Shown here: positions 53,271 to 64,000 of the stretch, in pieces | How positions within the stretch are numbered: the stretch's first letter is position 1 | Layout: each line of letters starts with the position of its first letter | Assembly (NCBI GenBank): GCA_964030785.1 | Contig: OZ034967.1 | Coordinates: forward strand, 49,477,033 to 49,541,032 | Source: Siderastrea siderea | Lineage: Eukaryota; Cnidaria; Anthozoa; Scleractinia; Rhizangiidae | Length of the DNA stretch: 64,000 nucleotides | Direction: 5' to 3' | Notes under the pieces: model-generated | What the model was told of the DNA's origin: nothing | The model's database searches: none | The model's input: only the letters and a program-made list of their open reading frames with translations | Position numbers and translations under genes: made by a program

Positions 53271-55430
53271 CTATATGTATGTAATGAAACATGTAGACAA
53301 CTAATTAACAAAATTGAGAAACAATTACATATTCAAGCCAATTAAGTATTACTAGGAACAGCTTACTCACTACTCCTACCTCTGCTGGAAAGACCTGAAT
53401 TTGCAATCAAGGGTAAACTTAAAGCTTTAATAATTTTCTTCCTGATATTGATGGGCTCTTCTACCATGTGGCTTGAAATTTTCGTGAATTGCTGATTTTT
53501 TTGTGTTTACGGGAACAAATTTTCGCGAATGTGGATTTCAGACTTTACCACAGGGAACAAATTTTTGCTGATTTCTTGCAAGTTTCTCTCCGGTATTTGA
53601 CGTGCAAAACTTGTATAGAGCAGCAAAAGATGTAAAATTGTCTAGTTTATTCTACTTAAACCAACCACTATCTGGCTAGGAGAAACAGCAGTCAACTTTT
53701 TTTTCCTCTATAAAAGTCAATGGAGCACAGATTTCATTTGATTTAATAACCCATTCATTATTTTTCATAAGGAATCACGCAATCGAAAATTAAATATAAT
53801 TATACTGTACTGTTTTTTTTTTTACTGTGTAAACTTCTTGCTATCACGGACGCTACCTTTAGCGCTCCAAATTCCACAAACGTTACTCTTCTGTGGATAA
53901 TCCTCGATTACCATTCTCAACAAGCGTCTTTGTTATACATCAAAGTAGAATATTAAAATGCCTTTTCTCCGATCTCTTCTAAACAAATTATTCGTGTTTC
54001 CTGTTTTCTCTTGTTAAAACAACCCTTTCTATGTACCTCTTGAATAACAATCACCAATAGACAGAAGATGCCAAAGGTAAATTGAATGTTCCAACAAAGA
54101 ATTCCATTTTCCGTCAAACATTGTACTATACAAGATTATTATGTAATCAAAACCAGAAATCGACTGTTCACATTGACTGTGAATGCTTCACAATCAACAC
54201 AAGTAAAATCACGATACGCTCCTGACAAAAATATCCTAAGAACACATTGCTGTTCGCTGTGATGAAATGCTATTTCTTACCACAACATATTGAACACTAC
54301 TAAGCGTGAAATCATTGGCAAAGACACACGTTATCACTCTAATCAGCAGGAACCCCAGTACCCTAGTTATTTCATAAATCAGTGCCTAAAAATAACGAAA
54401 ATATCTCTGACAAGGCCCGAAGACACAGCAAAGTCACTCTCTAGGAACATCACACGAACAACACTGAAGCTACATAAAAGCTCACGAAAATAACCACAGG
54501 AATGCACGAACTCCATCACAACATCTCGTAGTTGCTATCACAGCCAGGAGATAAAAATGCATGCTGATTTTGCACCATGCTATGTGATTTACTAACAATA
54601 AAAGAAATATATATTTGGCATAAAGATCTTCACATAAAATGTTTAGACAGGAATGAAGAACTCTAGATGAAAGTACTGCGCATGACTGATAGTGCACGTC
54701 TTCGTGTGGTCTTTGTGTGCATGTCAGATATTGAAGTTTATGTACACAAATTTGTGTTGTTCCTTGAGTTTCCATAGTTCAATCTGCTATGTTATTACAA
54801 TGTACATCTAATATGCCCAGAAACTAAGTTAGTTAAAAGTCTAAGACAATCTGATTTAGGTTTGGTTCACAGTATTGATGGAAGCGGAACATAGTGGATA
54901 CATCTGGAAGCACAGGGAACCTTAAGTTATAGCGAAAGGCAAAAAACAGAGACTAAATCGGAGTCGTAGCATCAACCAAATTGGAATCAGTTTAGGGGAT
55001 CAAAAAATTCCCTTTTTCTTCTGATATAAAGAAAACAGAGTGAACAGAATCACAAGCACAAGAAGTGAAGAAAAAGCAAATCAAAGATACCGAGTGCAAT
55101 CAGGTCTGTGTACCATGACCCTAAGCTGAAGATTTTCTCAACCACCCCACCTAACTAAATCAATAAGAATTTTACTGTACTGGTATTATTTTGCTTGATT
55201 ATATTAAAACGCTATGAAAAGATCTTGGTTATTACTCAGTAAATGTTGAATTACAAGTGTGTGTGCTAAATGGACAATTGACATGTGCAGGCAGCTTTCA
55301 GCGGGTTCATACGGAGATTTGATATTAAAAGTATTTTGATATTTACGTATAATTTTTCATGAGTATTCAACTAAAATACAAATTTAATTTAATGATCTTG
55401 AAGTATATGACATGAAAAGAAAAAAATCAC
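53271..55430. other. Intron-like gene-free stretch
   Basis: AT-rich with no exon or repeat that I can support; intron of the RRM gene if the exon chain is right. Confidence 0.5.
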
Positions 55431-55487
55431 CTTTCCCAGCAAATGTTTTGCCCCCTCAGCATTTGAAAGTGTTACAAAAGCAAATGT
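55431..55487 (-). CDS. RRM gene exon: RNP1 strand
   Basis: A 57-base exon (19 codons, phase 0) between acceptor ttctttcag and donor GGGAAAG|GTGATT. It encodes TFAFVTLSNAEGAKHLLGK, which has the RNP1-type third strand (FAFVTL) and the second helix (AEGAKHLL) of an RNA-recognition motif. Joined with its neighbours it gives VCDFPGTITKVSIPYKK / TFAFVTL.. / TLLYCDGEG without a break. It is too short to be picked up as an open frame. Confidence 0.68.
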
Positions 55488-55544
55488 CTGAAAGAAAAAA
55501 AAAACAAAATTTAGTTTGCATAAGTTATCACCATCCATTACAGG

Positions 55545-55805
55545 ACTACAATCCTGGCCATTAGAATTTGGGACACTTAGATGAGAAGTAAGAAAATGTG
55601 CCCTACACTGTAATTAGAAGTCTTTCACAAGTGTTACGACTATCTGTGCCCTCCTCCCCACCTCCCCAAACAATGTTGAAGGTCAGTCATCAGTTTCAAA
55701 ACCCAAACTTCAACATTGTACAGGGGGGAGGGGGACGAGGCAAGAGTATTTTTGAAATGACGCTAACGGGATGCGATTTGAGCAAAGTGTACCAAGACTA
55801 ATGGC
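55545..55805. repeat. Repeat A, first copy
   Basis: Matches 58128-58390 in the same orientation, with internal inverted words AACAATGTTGAAGGT / ACTTCAACATTGTAC around 55670-55720 and ends that mirror each other (CCTGGCCATTA... / ...TAATGGCCAGG). It looks like a TIR element of about 260 bp whose ends are CCTGGCCATTAG and its inverse. Confidence 0.7.
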
Positions 55806-56784
55806 CAGGGTTGTCCGAATGAGTTCGATGATGAAATTGCTCAGTGCAACTGCAAACTAACCAAACTCTGTGACTTATGTACAGTTTCAGTGGTAAACTA
55901 TGGTTGCGGGCGTTTTCCATTGGAAATGGCACATGTGACACAAGAATAGTTTGGGGGTAGGGTGGGTGATTGTCATTCCAGTAAAATGTTGGTTGAACGG
56001 TTCTTGGTGTGTAAAATATAATGCATTTGAGTGATTTTTCTCTTTGAAAGACGAAGTTATCACACCAAAATGATACCCTAATTACTGTTAAAGGAGAAAG
56101 AACGTACTTGCAATAAACGTAAGGCTTATTTTACGAAGTAATAGAATTGATAAATAAATGTAGAGAAGATCCTCGCAGTTATCAACGCAATTTATGCAGT
56201 TGCGAAAAGAAAGCCTGAAAAAATCAGGCTTGCCGGTTCCGCAGTTCAAATATATGAATTTCATATATTCATAATTTCATTTAATAGAATTGACTGAGCA
56301 AGCTTGAAAACGGATGTTTATTGTCCCAACAGCAAATCAACGAGGCTATATGGTGCCCTTTTTAACCAAGTGACAAAATTCACTCTGCATTTGAAAACAT
56401 ATTCTTTCCGTCGAAGGCTAATAAATCGTAGTTGCTCACCAGACACATCAAACTGGAATTTAAGTCATGCTTATAATGTGTCATGGTTAATGAGTAACAC
56501 CAACAGTACTCAGCAACAGTACTCAGCAACATTTTCTGCTTTTCCCCGTTCTAGAATAGAAAGGATTCCCAGCAAAAGTGGTTCGAATGTTTCACTCCTA
56601 TTAGAAGAATAGTTCAATCAGGTTTTCTGTATCAATCATACTCGTTTTTGTCAACTTTACTACAGTACTCGGCATATTTGAATTAAAATAAACAAAACAG
56701 GAAATATTTACTTCTTGTTTATAGGTGAGTACTCGGTTAATAAAATCCAATAGTTAAGGATCATTCCAGACTTTTCAATCCCAG
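55785..56784. repeat. Repeat B, first copy (with SINE)
   Basis: About 1 kb, repeated directly at 56785-57650 with only scattered base changes. It differs by the 131-bp insertion at 56151-56281 flanked by TAATAGAATTGA (56139-56150 and 56282-56293). Small open frames in it (55598-55801, 56304-56612) are not kept open in the second copy, so they are not genes. Confidence 0.85.
56151..56281 (-). mobile_element. Truncated SINE in repeat B
   Basis: Contains the CCTGAAAAAATCAGG hairpin and the CCGCAGTTCAAATATATGA tail also seen in the SINE at 46928-47098. It is flanked by a 12-bp target duplication. The second B copy has the single site intact at 57148-57159, a natural empty allele. Its orientation is uncertain because the tRNA-like head is missing. 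Confidence 0.75.
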
Positions 56785-57650
56785 TTTTGAGCAAAGTGTA
56801 CCAAGACTAATGGCCAGGGTTGTCCGAATGAGTTCGATGATGAAATTGCTCAGTGCAACTGCAAACTAACCAAACTCTGTGACTTATGTACAGTTTCAGT
56901 GGTAAACTATGGTTGCAGGCGTTTTCCATTGGAAATGGCACATCTGACACAAGAATAGTTTGGGGGGAGGGTGGGTGATTGTCATTCCAGTAAAATGTTG
57001 GTTGAACGGTTCTTGGTGTGTAAAATATAATGCATTTGAGTGATTTTTCTCTTTGAAAGACGAAGTTATCACACCAAAATGATACCCTAATTACTGTTAA
57101 AGGAGAAAGAACGTACTTGCAATAAATGTAAGGCTTATTTTATGAAGTAATAGAATTGACTGAGCAAGCTCGAAAATGGATATTTCTTGTCCCAACAGCA
57201 AATCAACGAGGCTATACGGTGCCCTTTTTTACCAAGTGACACAATTCACTCTGCATTTGAAAACATTCTTTCCGTCGAAGGCTAATAAATCGTAGTTGCT
57301 CACCAGACACATCAAACTGGAATTTAAGTCATGCTTATAATGTGTCATGGTTAATGAGTAATGCCAACAGTACTCGGCAACAGTACTCAGCAACATTTTC
57401 TGCTTTTCCCCGTTCTAGAATAGAAAGGATTCCCAGCAAAAGTGGTTCGAATGTTTCACTCCTATTAGAAGAATAGTTTAATCAGGTTTTCTGTATCAAT
57501 CATGCTCGTTTTTGTCAACTTTACCACAGTACTCGGCATATTTGCATTAAAAATAAAAAAACAGGAAATATTTACTTCACGTTTATAGGTGAGTACTGTT
57601 AAAAAAATCCAATAGTTAAGGATCATTCCCGACTTTTCAATCCCAGTAAA
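56785..57650. repeat. Repeat B, second copy (empty site)
   Basis: Direct tandem copy of 55785-56784, starting at TGAGCAAAGTGTACCAAGAC and ending at CAATCCCAGT. It lacks the SINE and has a few small indels, for example two bases at about 57270. Confidence 0.85.
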
Positions 57651-58127
57651 TTGAAGAAACTATTGGTAACACATTGCCATACAAAACAAAAGTAAACCTG
57701 CATAACCTGTGTTGTTACGCTTGACAATTTGCGTGAGTACTGTTGCTTTTTTAGATGAGTACTGTTAATGCAGTGATAACAAAAACGTGTATGTTTCAAC
57801 ACACAGGTGGCGTTTCTCTGTCAAATCAGGCTGTTTGTGAAAATAGTAATATTGCTTGCCATTGAACAACGTTTGTTTATATCAGTACTGAAACAGAATC
57901 CTATAAATGCTTCTTTTAGCCCAAAAAGAAAATATGAAAACATCTCATAAATACCACTTCCTGTATCGTCAATGAATAGTCCGCAAAGTAATGCCGCATA
58001 TGATGATAAAATATACTAAATACCCTGGACTATGGCTTGTTCAAGCTATTTTGGAAGTGAGAATGCCTATTTCAAGGCTTATATTCTAAGCAACAAACGC
58101 TCTCTTTTTCACACTATTTTATAGACA
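57651..58127. other. Unique spacer between B' and A'
   Basis: No gene seen. Contains several GAGTACTGTT words also scattered through repeat B. Confidence 0.4.
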
Positions 58128-58392
58128 ATCCTGGCCATTATGGAACTAGGGACACTTAGATGAGAAGTAAGAAAATGTGCCCTACACTGTAATTAGAAGT
58201 CTTTCGCAAGTGTTATGACTATCTGTGCCCCCCTTTCCACCTCCCCAAACAATGTTGAAGGTCAGTCATCAGTTTCAAAACCAAACTTCAACATTGTACA
58301 GGGGGGAGGGGGGCGAGGCAAGAGTATTTTTGAAACGACGCTAACAGGATGCGACTTGAGCAAAGTGTCCCAAGACTAACGGCCAGGGTTGT
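58128..58392. repeat. Repeat A, second copy
   Basis: Direct copy of 55545-55805 with scattered changes; ends in AACGGCCAGGGTTGTAC where the first copy continues into repeat B. Confidence 0.75.
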
Positions 58393-59970
58393 ACACATGT
58401 AGGTCTTAACTGGATCACGGTGTACCAGTTTTTGCATATTCTCTTCCAAGTTACCTTAAGAAAGAGCAGGATCACATTAGTTAAAGTAATTCAGGACAAC
58501 TATTAATTCCCAAAATGGATTGTGTTGTTCCACAAAAAAATAAATAAATAAAAACCACACCCTACCCCTCTGTGTCTTTGAGGAAAATGCTATATTCTAG
58601 TCCTGGAACAATTAACTTATTCCTTACAGCAGCTTTTAGCCCTTCAGTGTCCCGTTCATTTGAATCAACACTTCCAGAGCTTTCCCGTGTGTTTTCACCT
58701 TTTAGATGGCATATTTTGACCTGCATAATGTCCAAGACCCCCTTGAAAACTGTTGCGTACAACAACCAGTCGGGCCACCATTTTTCAAAGGGTCCCTTAT
58801 CACTCACTCACTCAATCCTCTTTGTGCCCTTGGACACATAAGGCCATGACGAGAGCCTGCCAGTGTAACCTTCAAATAAGCGTGGTGGAGTCATCAAGAT
58901 ATAGGCCTTTTTCCATCCCCACCCCCATAGGATACCATTAAGCAACCAATCAATCATCGTGACCTTGAACAACCTACTAACCAACCGTCTTAATAAAGAG
59001 CAACATACTCTAGGTAAACTGTGAGGACAAGCTGCCTAAAGTTTCACCTGGGGTTGAAAAGCACAGTTGGTAAGCATTACTGGTCCAATAGCCTAAAGTG
59101 TTTTTGAACCCTGACACAGTAGCAGCAGCGATTCAAAAGCTATGGCTATAGAGAAGTTGCCAGGGACCCCTGCAGAAGCCGTGATCTGCTTGTGCCAGGA
59201 AGTGAGCAGTTCATGTTTTTGAAGGCTGACCGCAAGGATCCACAATGATCGCTCGAGCATACAATTCATCTGCAAAGATGGGCTCAGTGAGCGTTACATG
59301 TGAAAACACTCAAAGGGAACCTCCAAGGTGACAACAAATGGATGTCAAATTCTTGGAAATAAAGTCTAAATTTCAATTCTTTAAAGTTAGATATGACCAG
59401 GCCAAGGCAGGTGGTCTCAAGTTCAACCTTGTGTCAATTACATTTAGCAGAATTTAGCCGAGGACAATTATATCAAAATTGAATTCTAACCCACTAAGAA
59501 ATTTAAGGTGGCTCGACCCAGTATTTTTGTAGAAGCAAAGTCCCACTTTGAACCTCTCATACCTAAACTGCTTCCTTTTGATTACGTATCCATTATAACA
59601 CATTTATTATAAGGCAAGCAATTCTTAAGGCTAAAAGGAGTTATCTGATTGGCTATTCATTGGCTGAGATTTTACAGTACGGACCATTACCATGGAAACA
59701 GCCCATTTGTATATTTTACACGCTCCCTCCCGCTCCCAGAAAATTCAAAATATCACGAATAACGAATAAAAGTCAAACTTGAAATTATATGGACAAAAGC
59801 TGTAGGACTCTAGTTAAAAAGGAAATAAATCCAACTGACAACATTAAGGCCGACAAGGAATGCGAATTTCTACTGGGGGAGTTTTATGATCCCAAAGATT
59901 GAAAGACTTTGCGACTTGGCTGACACAACATTAGCGACAGCAAGAAACAAATTCAGGGTTTTTTCATTGA
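58393..59970. other. Gene-free stretch with one coding-like frame
   Basis: The minus-strand frame at 58562-58807 (GPFEKWWPDWLLYATVFKGV, then NERDTEGLKAAVRNKLIVPG) has natural-looking composition but no recognised domain and no clear splice sites, so I leave it unnamed. Nothing else is supportable. Confidence 0.35.
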
Positions 59971-60360
59971 TTATAACATTAAAGAGCAGATAAGAGAAGT
60001 GTCAAGAATGGGTTATTCCAGAAAAATCCACACACCCCCCGACGGATGGCAAGAGTTTTTGACCTCCCCCCTTCCTCCCGGATTTCCTGTACCTCTAGAC
60101 CCCTCCCCCTGCCCGGATTTCCAAGGCCAGAGACCCCCCCTCCCACCTGGATTTCCCTAATTTATTATAACATTAAAGAGCAGATCAGAGAAGTGTCAAG
60201 AATGGGTTATTCCAGAAAAAATCCACACCCCCCCGACGGATGGCAACAGTTTTTGACCCCCCCTTCCTCCGGGATTTCCTGTACCTCTAGACCCCTCCCC
60301 CTGCCCGGACTTCCAAGGCCAGAGACCCCCCCCTCCCGCCTGGATTTCCCTAATTTATTA
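59971..60360. repeat. Two tandem copies of a 190-bp C-rich unit
   Basis: The unit TTATAACATTAAAGAGCAGA ... GGATTTCCCTAATTTATTA occurs twice in direct tandem. It contains GGGTTATTCCAGAAAAA and CCCCCCCGACGGATGGCAA, which reappear inverted at 62040-62180. Confidence 0.9.
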
Positions 60361-60489
60361 TGGGCCCTAAATTCAACATTCAGTCTGTTGAAAATACGTA
60401 GAATCGCATCCAGAATGTAATGACTGTGGAGCTAAGTTTTACACGTAATTTTAATTTGCTCTTGTGATTATTATGAACGGAAATTACGA

Positions 60490-60900
60490 TATACCTGCCA
60501 ACTTTTTGTGATTCATAGGCGTGACATTTTTATCCTGAGAGCGTCAAGATATTTCGTATGGGACCGATAATATCCCAAGATGTCCGACGATTTCCGAAGA
60601 CGTCCGAAGATTTCCGAAGGCGTTCCGGAGCTTGTCTCGATGAGTATGACCATGTCTCTAGTGACTATCCCTACTAAAACCCGAGATTTAGCGAAAGTAT
60701 GATCAATATTTTCTCGCATTGGTTCGAGTTTGTTTAAATACTTTATAATTTTTTTCAAAATGAGTCGGTTAAGGCTGTAATGGCTCAAACTTTTCCACCA
60801 GGCGTGAGAAATGGGAACGCAGGCGTGAGTAGGCGTGAGATCGCAGTTTTCGATTCGCAGGCGTGACAATCATGCCTTAGGTGTGACACTTGGCAGGTAT
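60490..60900. mobile_element. 411-bp TIR element with ATTACGA duplication
   Basis: Ends TATACCTGCCAACTTT and, inverted, ATACCTGCCAAGTGTC. Flanked by ATTACGA at 60483-60489 and 60901-60907. The interior has short tandem words TCCGAAGAT and AGGCGTGAG. The 6-8 bp duplication and short TIRs are compatible with a hAT-like MITE; the class is inferred. Confidence 0.75.
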
Positions 60901-60907
60901 ATTACGA

Positions 60908-63004
60908 ATGGGTTTTGTACTGGTAACAACATGATTAAAAGTTATTTTCTTCCCTTTTTATAGCACTGGACTACAACTGTAGCCCATTCCTGTAGAAAAG
61001 CTTAATGAAGCTGATAGCAGCGAATAAAATAAATAAATAAAATTATACAAATCGTCCATGTAAAACTCAAGAACGGAGTATTGAATTATGTGTACCCGAG
61101 GTCAAAACAACCTTTCAAATCGAAACTTTTCCCAGACGTATTCTTGCCATAATTGAAACAAATGTTAAATAAAACTTAAAGTTAGAATTAAAGTTAACGA
61201 CAGCAGCGGTAATTTAACAGGAGAATGATAAATTTAACCTGTTGAAATTTATTTTGTGCGGCTTCTGTTGCAGACGAAATTTGCATACGTCAAAAGTAAT
61301 TTGAAACCTATGCGTAACGCAACCATTTCATAAAACGTTGTGCCATCGGTGACGCGAAAAGTATCCGATTTATATTCCTTTATTCCTGCAACACACAGAA
61401 GAAACTCAATGACAGACTGAGATTTATGGTTATTTTCGCCCAAACAACATCTATTGGGCAGAAGCAAAGGAAACGTCCAGAAGCGTACCAGTTTATTATT
61501 TTACATTTCACTTTCTTGGTTTTTGTGTTCCTTCAAATTGATAAGATAAACATTTATGACCGACAAACAACTATGAGAAATGAAATTCATTTGAGCAAGG
61601 TATTTGTAACTTGAGTTTTTGTTGCAAAAGCGAGAGCGAAGGAAACGTTAGCTCACAAACTTGTCAACACTCGCGTCGAATGCAGTCCATTTTTCCAATT
61701 TATTTCTTGAGAGATGACTCAAGCGACTACGTTGTTGCTCATTTGTTTTTCATCTCGAAACTGTCAACTTACATTTGGCCAGTACTGCAATACAATACAA
61801 AGTTCCAAGCTTTAAACTTGGTTCGCTGAGCATGTTTTGTAGCTACCACGTCAACCGCGCGCTTTCTTCGTGTTTTCTCCTTTTATCACTTTTCTAATAT
61901 TCTTCGCAGAATCTTTGAAACTGAACCTAAAAGCGTTTAAGGTAAGAAATGCATACTTTGAAAGACTACTACTTTCTTCGATTCGGAGGAAGTTTCTTCC
62001 GTAAAGTCAAAGATCTGAAAAACTGAGGTTACATTTTTAATGACCCCCAAAGAAGAGTTTTAAGTCTAGACCCCCCTCCCACCTGGATTTCTAGAGCCCT
62101 CGACTCCCCCTCCCGCGAGAATTTCCAGCGTGCCATCCGACGGGGAGGTGTGGATTTTTTCTGGAATAACCCAATACTGAGAAAATAACAACAAACAAGA
62201 ACAGTCTCCTTCGTTAACTGAAAGCAAATGAAATGAGTAATTCCATCAAAAGCCTACCTGCATCTGAGCTTTCAAGACTACATGCTGCCCCGAGTGTTTC
62301 ATAACAGTGCACCTGACAGTGTCCGTAAATTAAATGACCGAGGAGGTTCCCACAAGACATTGGCTCTATGAATTTCTAATCAGTTTTCAAGAAGCTGAGC
62401 GCACGTTTTAAGTTCGCGTTCAGCGAGTTTTCACTTTAGCTCAAATTTAGCGAGAACATGTTGCCAGATAGTTTGACACCATAACCGTGTCCGCGAATTT
62501 TATTTCTTGCATTCATTCAAAAATTATTAGCCGTTAAAGAGAGGGGAGGGGTGCTTTTTAAACTGAGTGAACAAATCAGGCCAGGTAACAAAATTCCCTG
62601 ACATAGTTTTGGAGTCAAAGGTGTGAAGAATTTGGCACAATGTTCGTCTTTCTCTCCAGAACATTTTCAAGTGGAGCGGAACCGATTTTGTGAACGACGT
62701 TTAAAGTGCCTGGTTTTTGCATGACCGGAAGTGAACACAACCAAAGTGAAGAAAGGATGCCATTTCAATTTGATCAAGAGTATTTGATTTAAATACAATG
62801 TGTAAAAATTGGTGTCTGTGCAAACCCAGTAACACTAATGTAACATTAGTTTAATTTAAAACTAAAAATGATGATTGTCTGCCTGATCATTCTGTAATCA
62901 TTGCCATTGGAAGCTCCTAGTACTCTTAACTGCACCTGCAGTTTCAACAACATCTCTCTTTCACAGAATATTCTAAAATATCATGTACATTTGAAAGATC
63001 TTAC
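60908..63004. other. Gene-free stretch with an inverted C-rich repeat fragment
   Basis: 62040-62180 is an inverted, diverged copy of the unit at 59971-60360. The rest has no recognisable exon; intron of the RRM gene if the exon chain is right. Confidence 0.45.
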
Positions 63005-63057
63005 CTTTTTATATGGGATGCTAACTTTGGTAATGGTACCAGGAAAATCACACACAG
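63005..63057 (-). CDS. RRM gene exon: second strand
   Basis: A 53-base exon between acceptor tttctattttag and donor AAAAAG|GTAAGA (intron from 63004). The first two bases complete a codon. It then encodes VCDFPGTITKVSIPYKK in 17 codons, the loop and second strand of an RNA-recognition motif (GTITKVSI), ending in phase 0 to join the RNP1 exon at 55431-55487. Earlier exons carrying the start and RNP2 lie upstream, probably beyond the window edge at 64000. Confidence 0.62.
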
Positions 63058-64000
63058 CTAAAATAGAAACAAAATCATTGTAAGTTTCCTTTATCAAGTT
63101 ATAGCATAATTAATGTTCAGTTAAACTGAAGTGAACGTGCTTAATTTTGTCCCGAGTTGATGCAGATGGCAATTATATTCCAGCATTGCTTTGCGCGTTT
63201 GTGTTTTTGTTTTGAAACAGTTTCTAGCGTTTGGCTGGCACATTTAACGGATTTTCGCATATAACAGTGCATCACACTGGCCTTCCAGCAAGCTGATACA
63301 TACAGTAGTAGCCTGGAACTATCTTCATCGCTAGATGTTACTGGAAAAACTACTCAAGATCTGACTTGGTAGTCAACGCGTATGGATCTATTATAGCGCT
63401 TGACCAATCGATGTCGATGGAGGTAAAACCACAATAGGTGCTTCCACTCTATATAAAATTAAGACAGAAACAAATATTAAGACCATTGACATCTACATCG
63501 TTAAATGTCACTGGAGAAAACTACTCAAGATTTGACTTGATAGTCAATTTGTAAGGGTCTATTATAGCGCCTGATCGCAGATTGATTGACGTTGATGGAT
63601 TTAAACCAAAGTCCACTCTACATTAAAATAAGACAAAAGCAAATAGTAAGAACATTGACACGTGTGCGGAGTATTGAACACACAACAAACGGCAACACAA
63701 GCAAAACAGCACAATTCCAAAAACACTTCACAATTCGAAAACATGCCACGAAATCGACACCACGACACCTAAATGTCAACTCAAAATTCACACTCATACT
63801 TTCAGATTTCTTAAAGCAGCGATGGAAGAAGATACAAATGAGACTTCACAACAGTCACGAAAATGGCAGAAATTCATGTATGACAAATGTATTCTGGTAT
63901 GCAACTAAAGCATCAAGGGTGAAAATGGTTCTTTAATGTAGCCTTATCAAATGCTGGGTTCGCCATGGGGTATAGATAGAAGATTTTGAGTTATAGTTTT
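63058..64000. other. Gene-free end with a tandem duplication
   Basis: Two diverged direct copies of a unit of about 170 bp lie at 63318-63487 and 63498-63660 (shared words ACTACTCAAGAT, TTGACTTG, TCTATTATAGCGC). No exon seen. Confidence 0.5.

Noticed and set aside
55598..56612. Small plus-strand ORFs in repeats A and B
   Set aside because: The duplicated copies at 56785-58392 do not keep them open, so there is no sign of coding constraint.
58562..58807. Coding-like minus-strand frame (GPFEKWWPDWLL)
   Set aside because: No recognised domain, no clear splice sites and a stop directly in front of its non-ATG start; kept only as a note.
1..64000. CRISPR arrays, bacterial operons or rRNA genes
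   Set aside because: No regularly spaced direct repeats with unique spacers, no ribosome-binding-site-led operons and no rRNA-like sequence were seen; the window is eukaryotic.

Overview
This window looks like nuclear DNA from an invertebrate animal, most likely an anthozoan cnidarian such as a coral. The reasons are intron-bearing genes with GT/AG boundaries, a SAMD9-like giant protein, Penelope-like retroelements with GIY-YIG endonucleases, a tRNA-derived SINE and many short TTAA- or TIR-flanked repeats. The species call is inference. Most of the sequence is transposon-derived or non-coding and few host exons are visible.

Layout: 0-2.8 kb holds repeats, including a palindromic TTAA-flanked element (1636-2146). 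2.85-8.8 kb is one very large minus-strand exon for a SAMD9/SAMD9L-like innate-immune protein with two N-terminal SAM domains. It is followed by a tetranucleotide microsatellite. 9-22.6 kb is gene-poor: a decayed ORF family relic near 10.6-12.1 kb, a candidate TTAA element (13.8-14.9 kb), a 520-bp CTT/CTG array at 16.1-16.6 kb and two perfect hairpins. A TATA box with a short leader-peptide-like first exon sits at 23.3-23.6 kb.

On the minus strand I recovered small exons that fit together by splice signal and phase. Exons at 63005-63057, 55431-55487 and 52950-53270 jointly encode an RRM-like RNA-binding domain plus a basic tail. Exons at 26668-26915 and 22604-22757 encode a linker and a ubiquitin-like fold. 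All five are phase-compatible, so they may be one gene of about 40 kb whose central intron is packed with transposons; the link across that intron is not proven.

30-53 kb is the transposon-rich core. It holds a Penelope relic, a LINE tail, a decayed zinc-knuckle ORF fused to a transposase-type N-terminus, a paired-domain DDE transposase with one catalytic residue lost, and two independent head-to-head pairs of Penelope-like elements. One pair is near-identical and flanked by a 16-bp target duplication. The other lies inside a LINE and is flanked by a 12-bp duplication. All four Penelope arms carry a sequence matching the hammerhead ribozyme core. From 47.1 to 52.6 kb lies a possible 5.5-kb TTAA element with long inverted ends, enclosing a broken DDE transposase, a CUE/zinc-ribbon ORF and two nested palindromic MITEs.

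55.5-58.4 kb is a recent nested duplication (A-B-B'-A') in which one B copy has gained a SINE and the other keeps the empty site. 60-62 kb carries a tandem 190-bp repeat and a 411-bp TIR element. The end of the window is non-coding apart from the small RRM exon.
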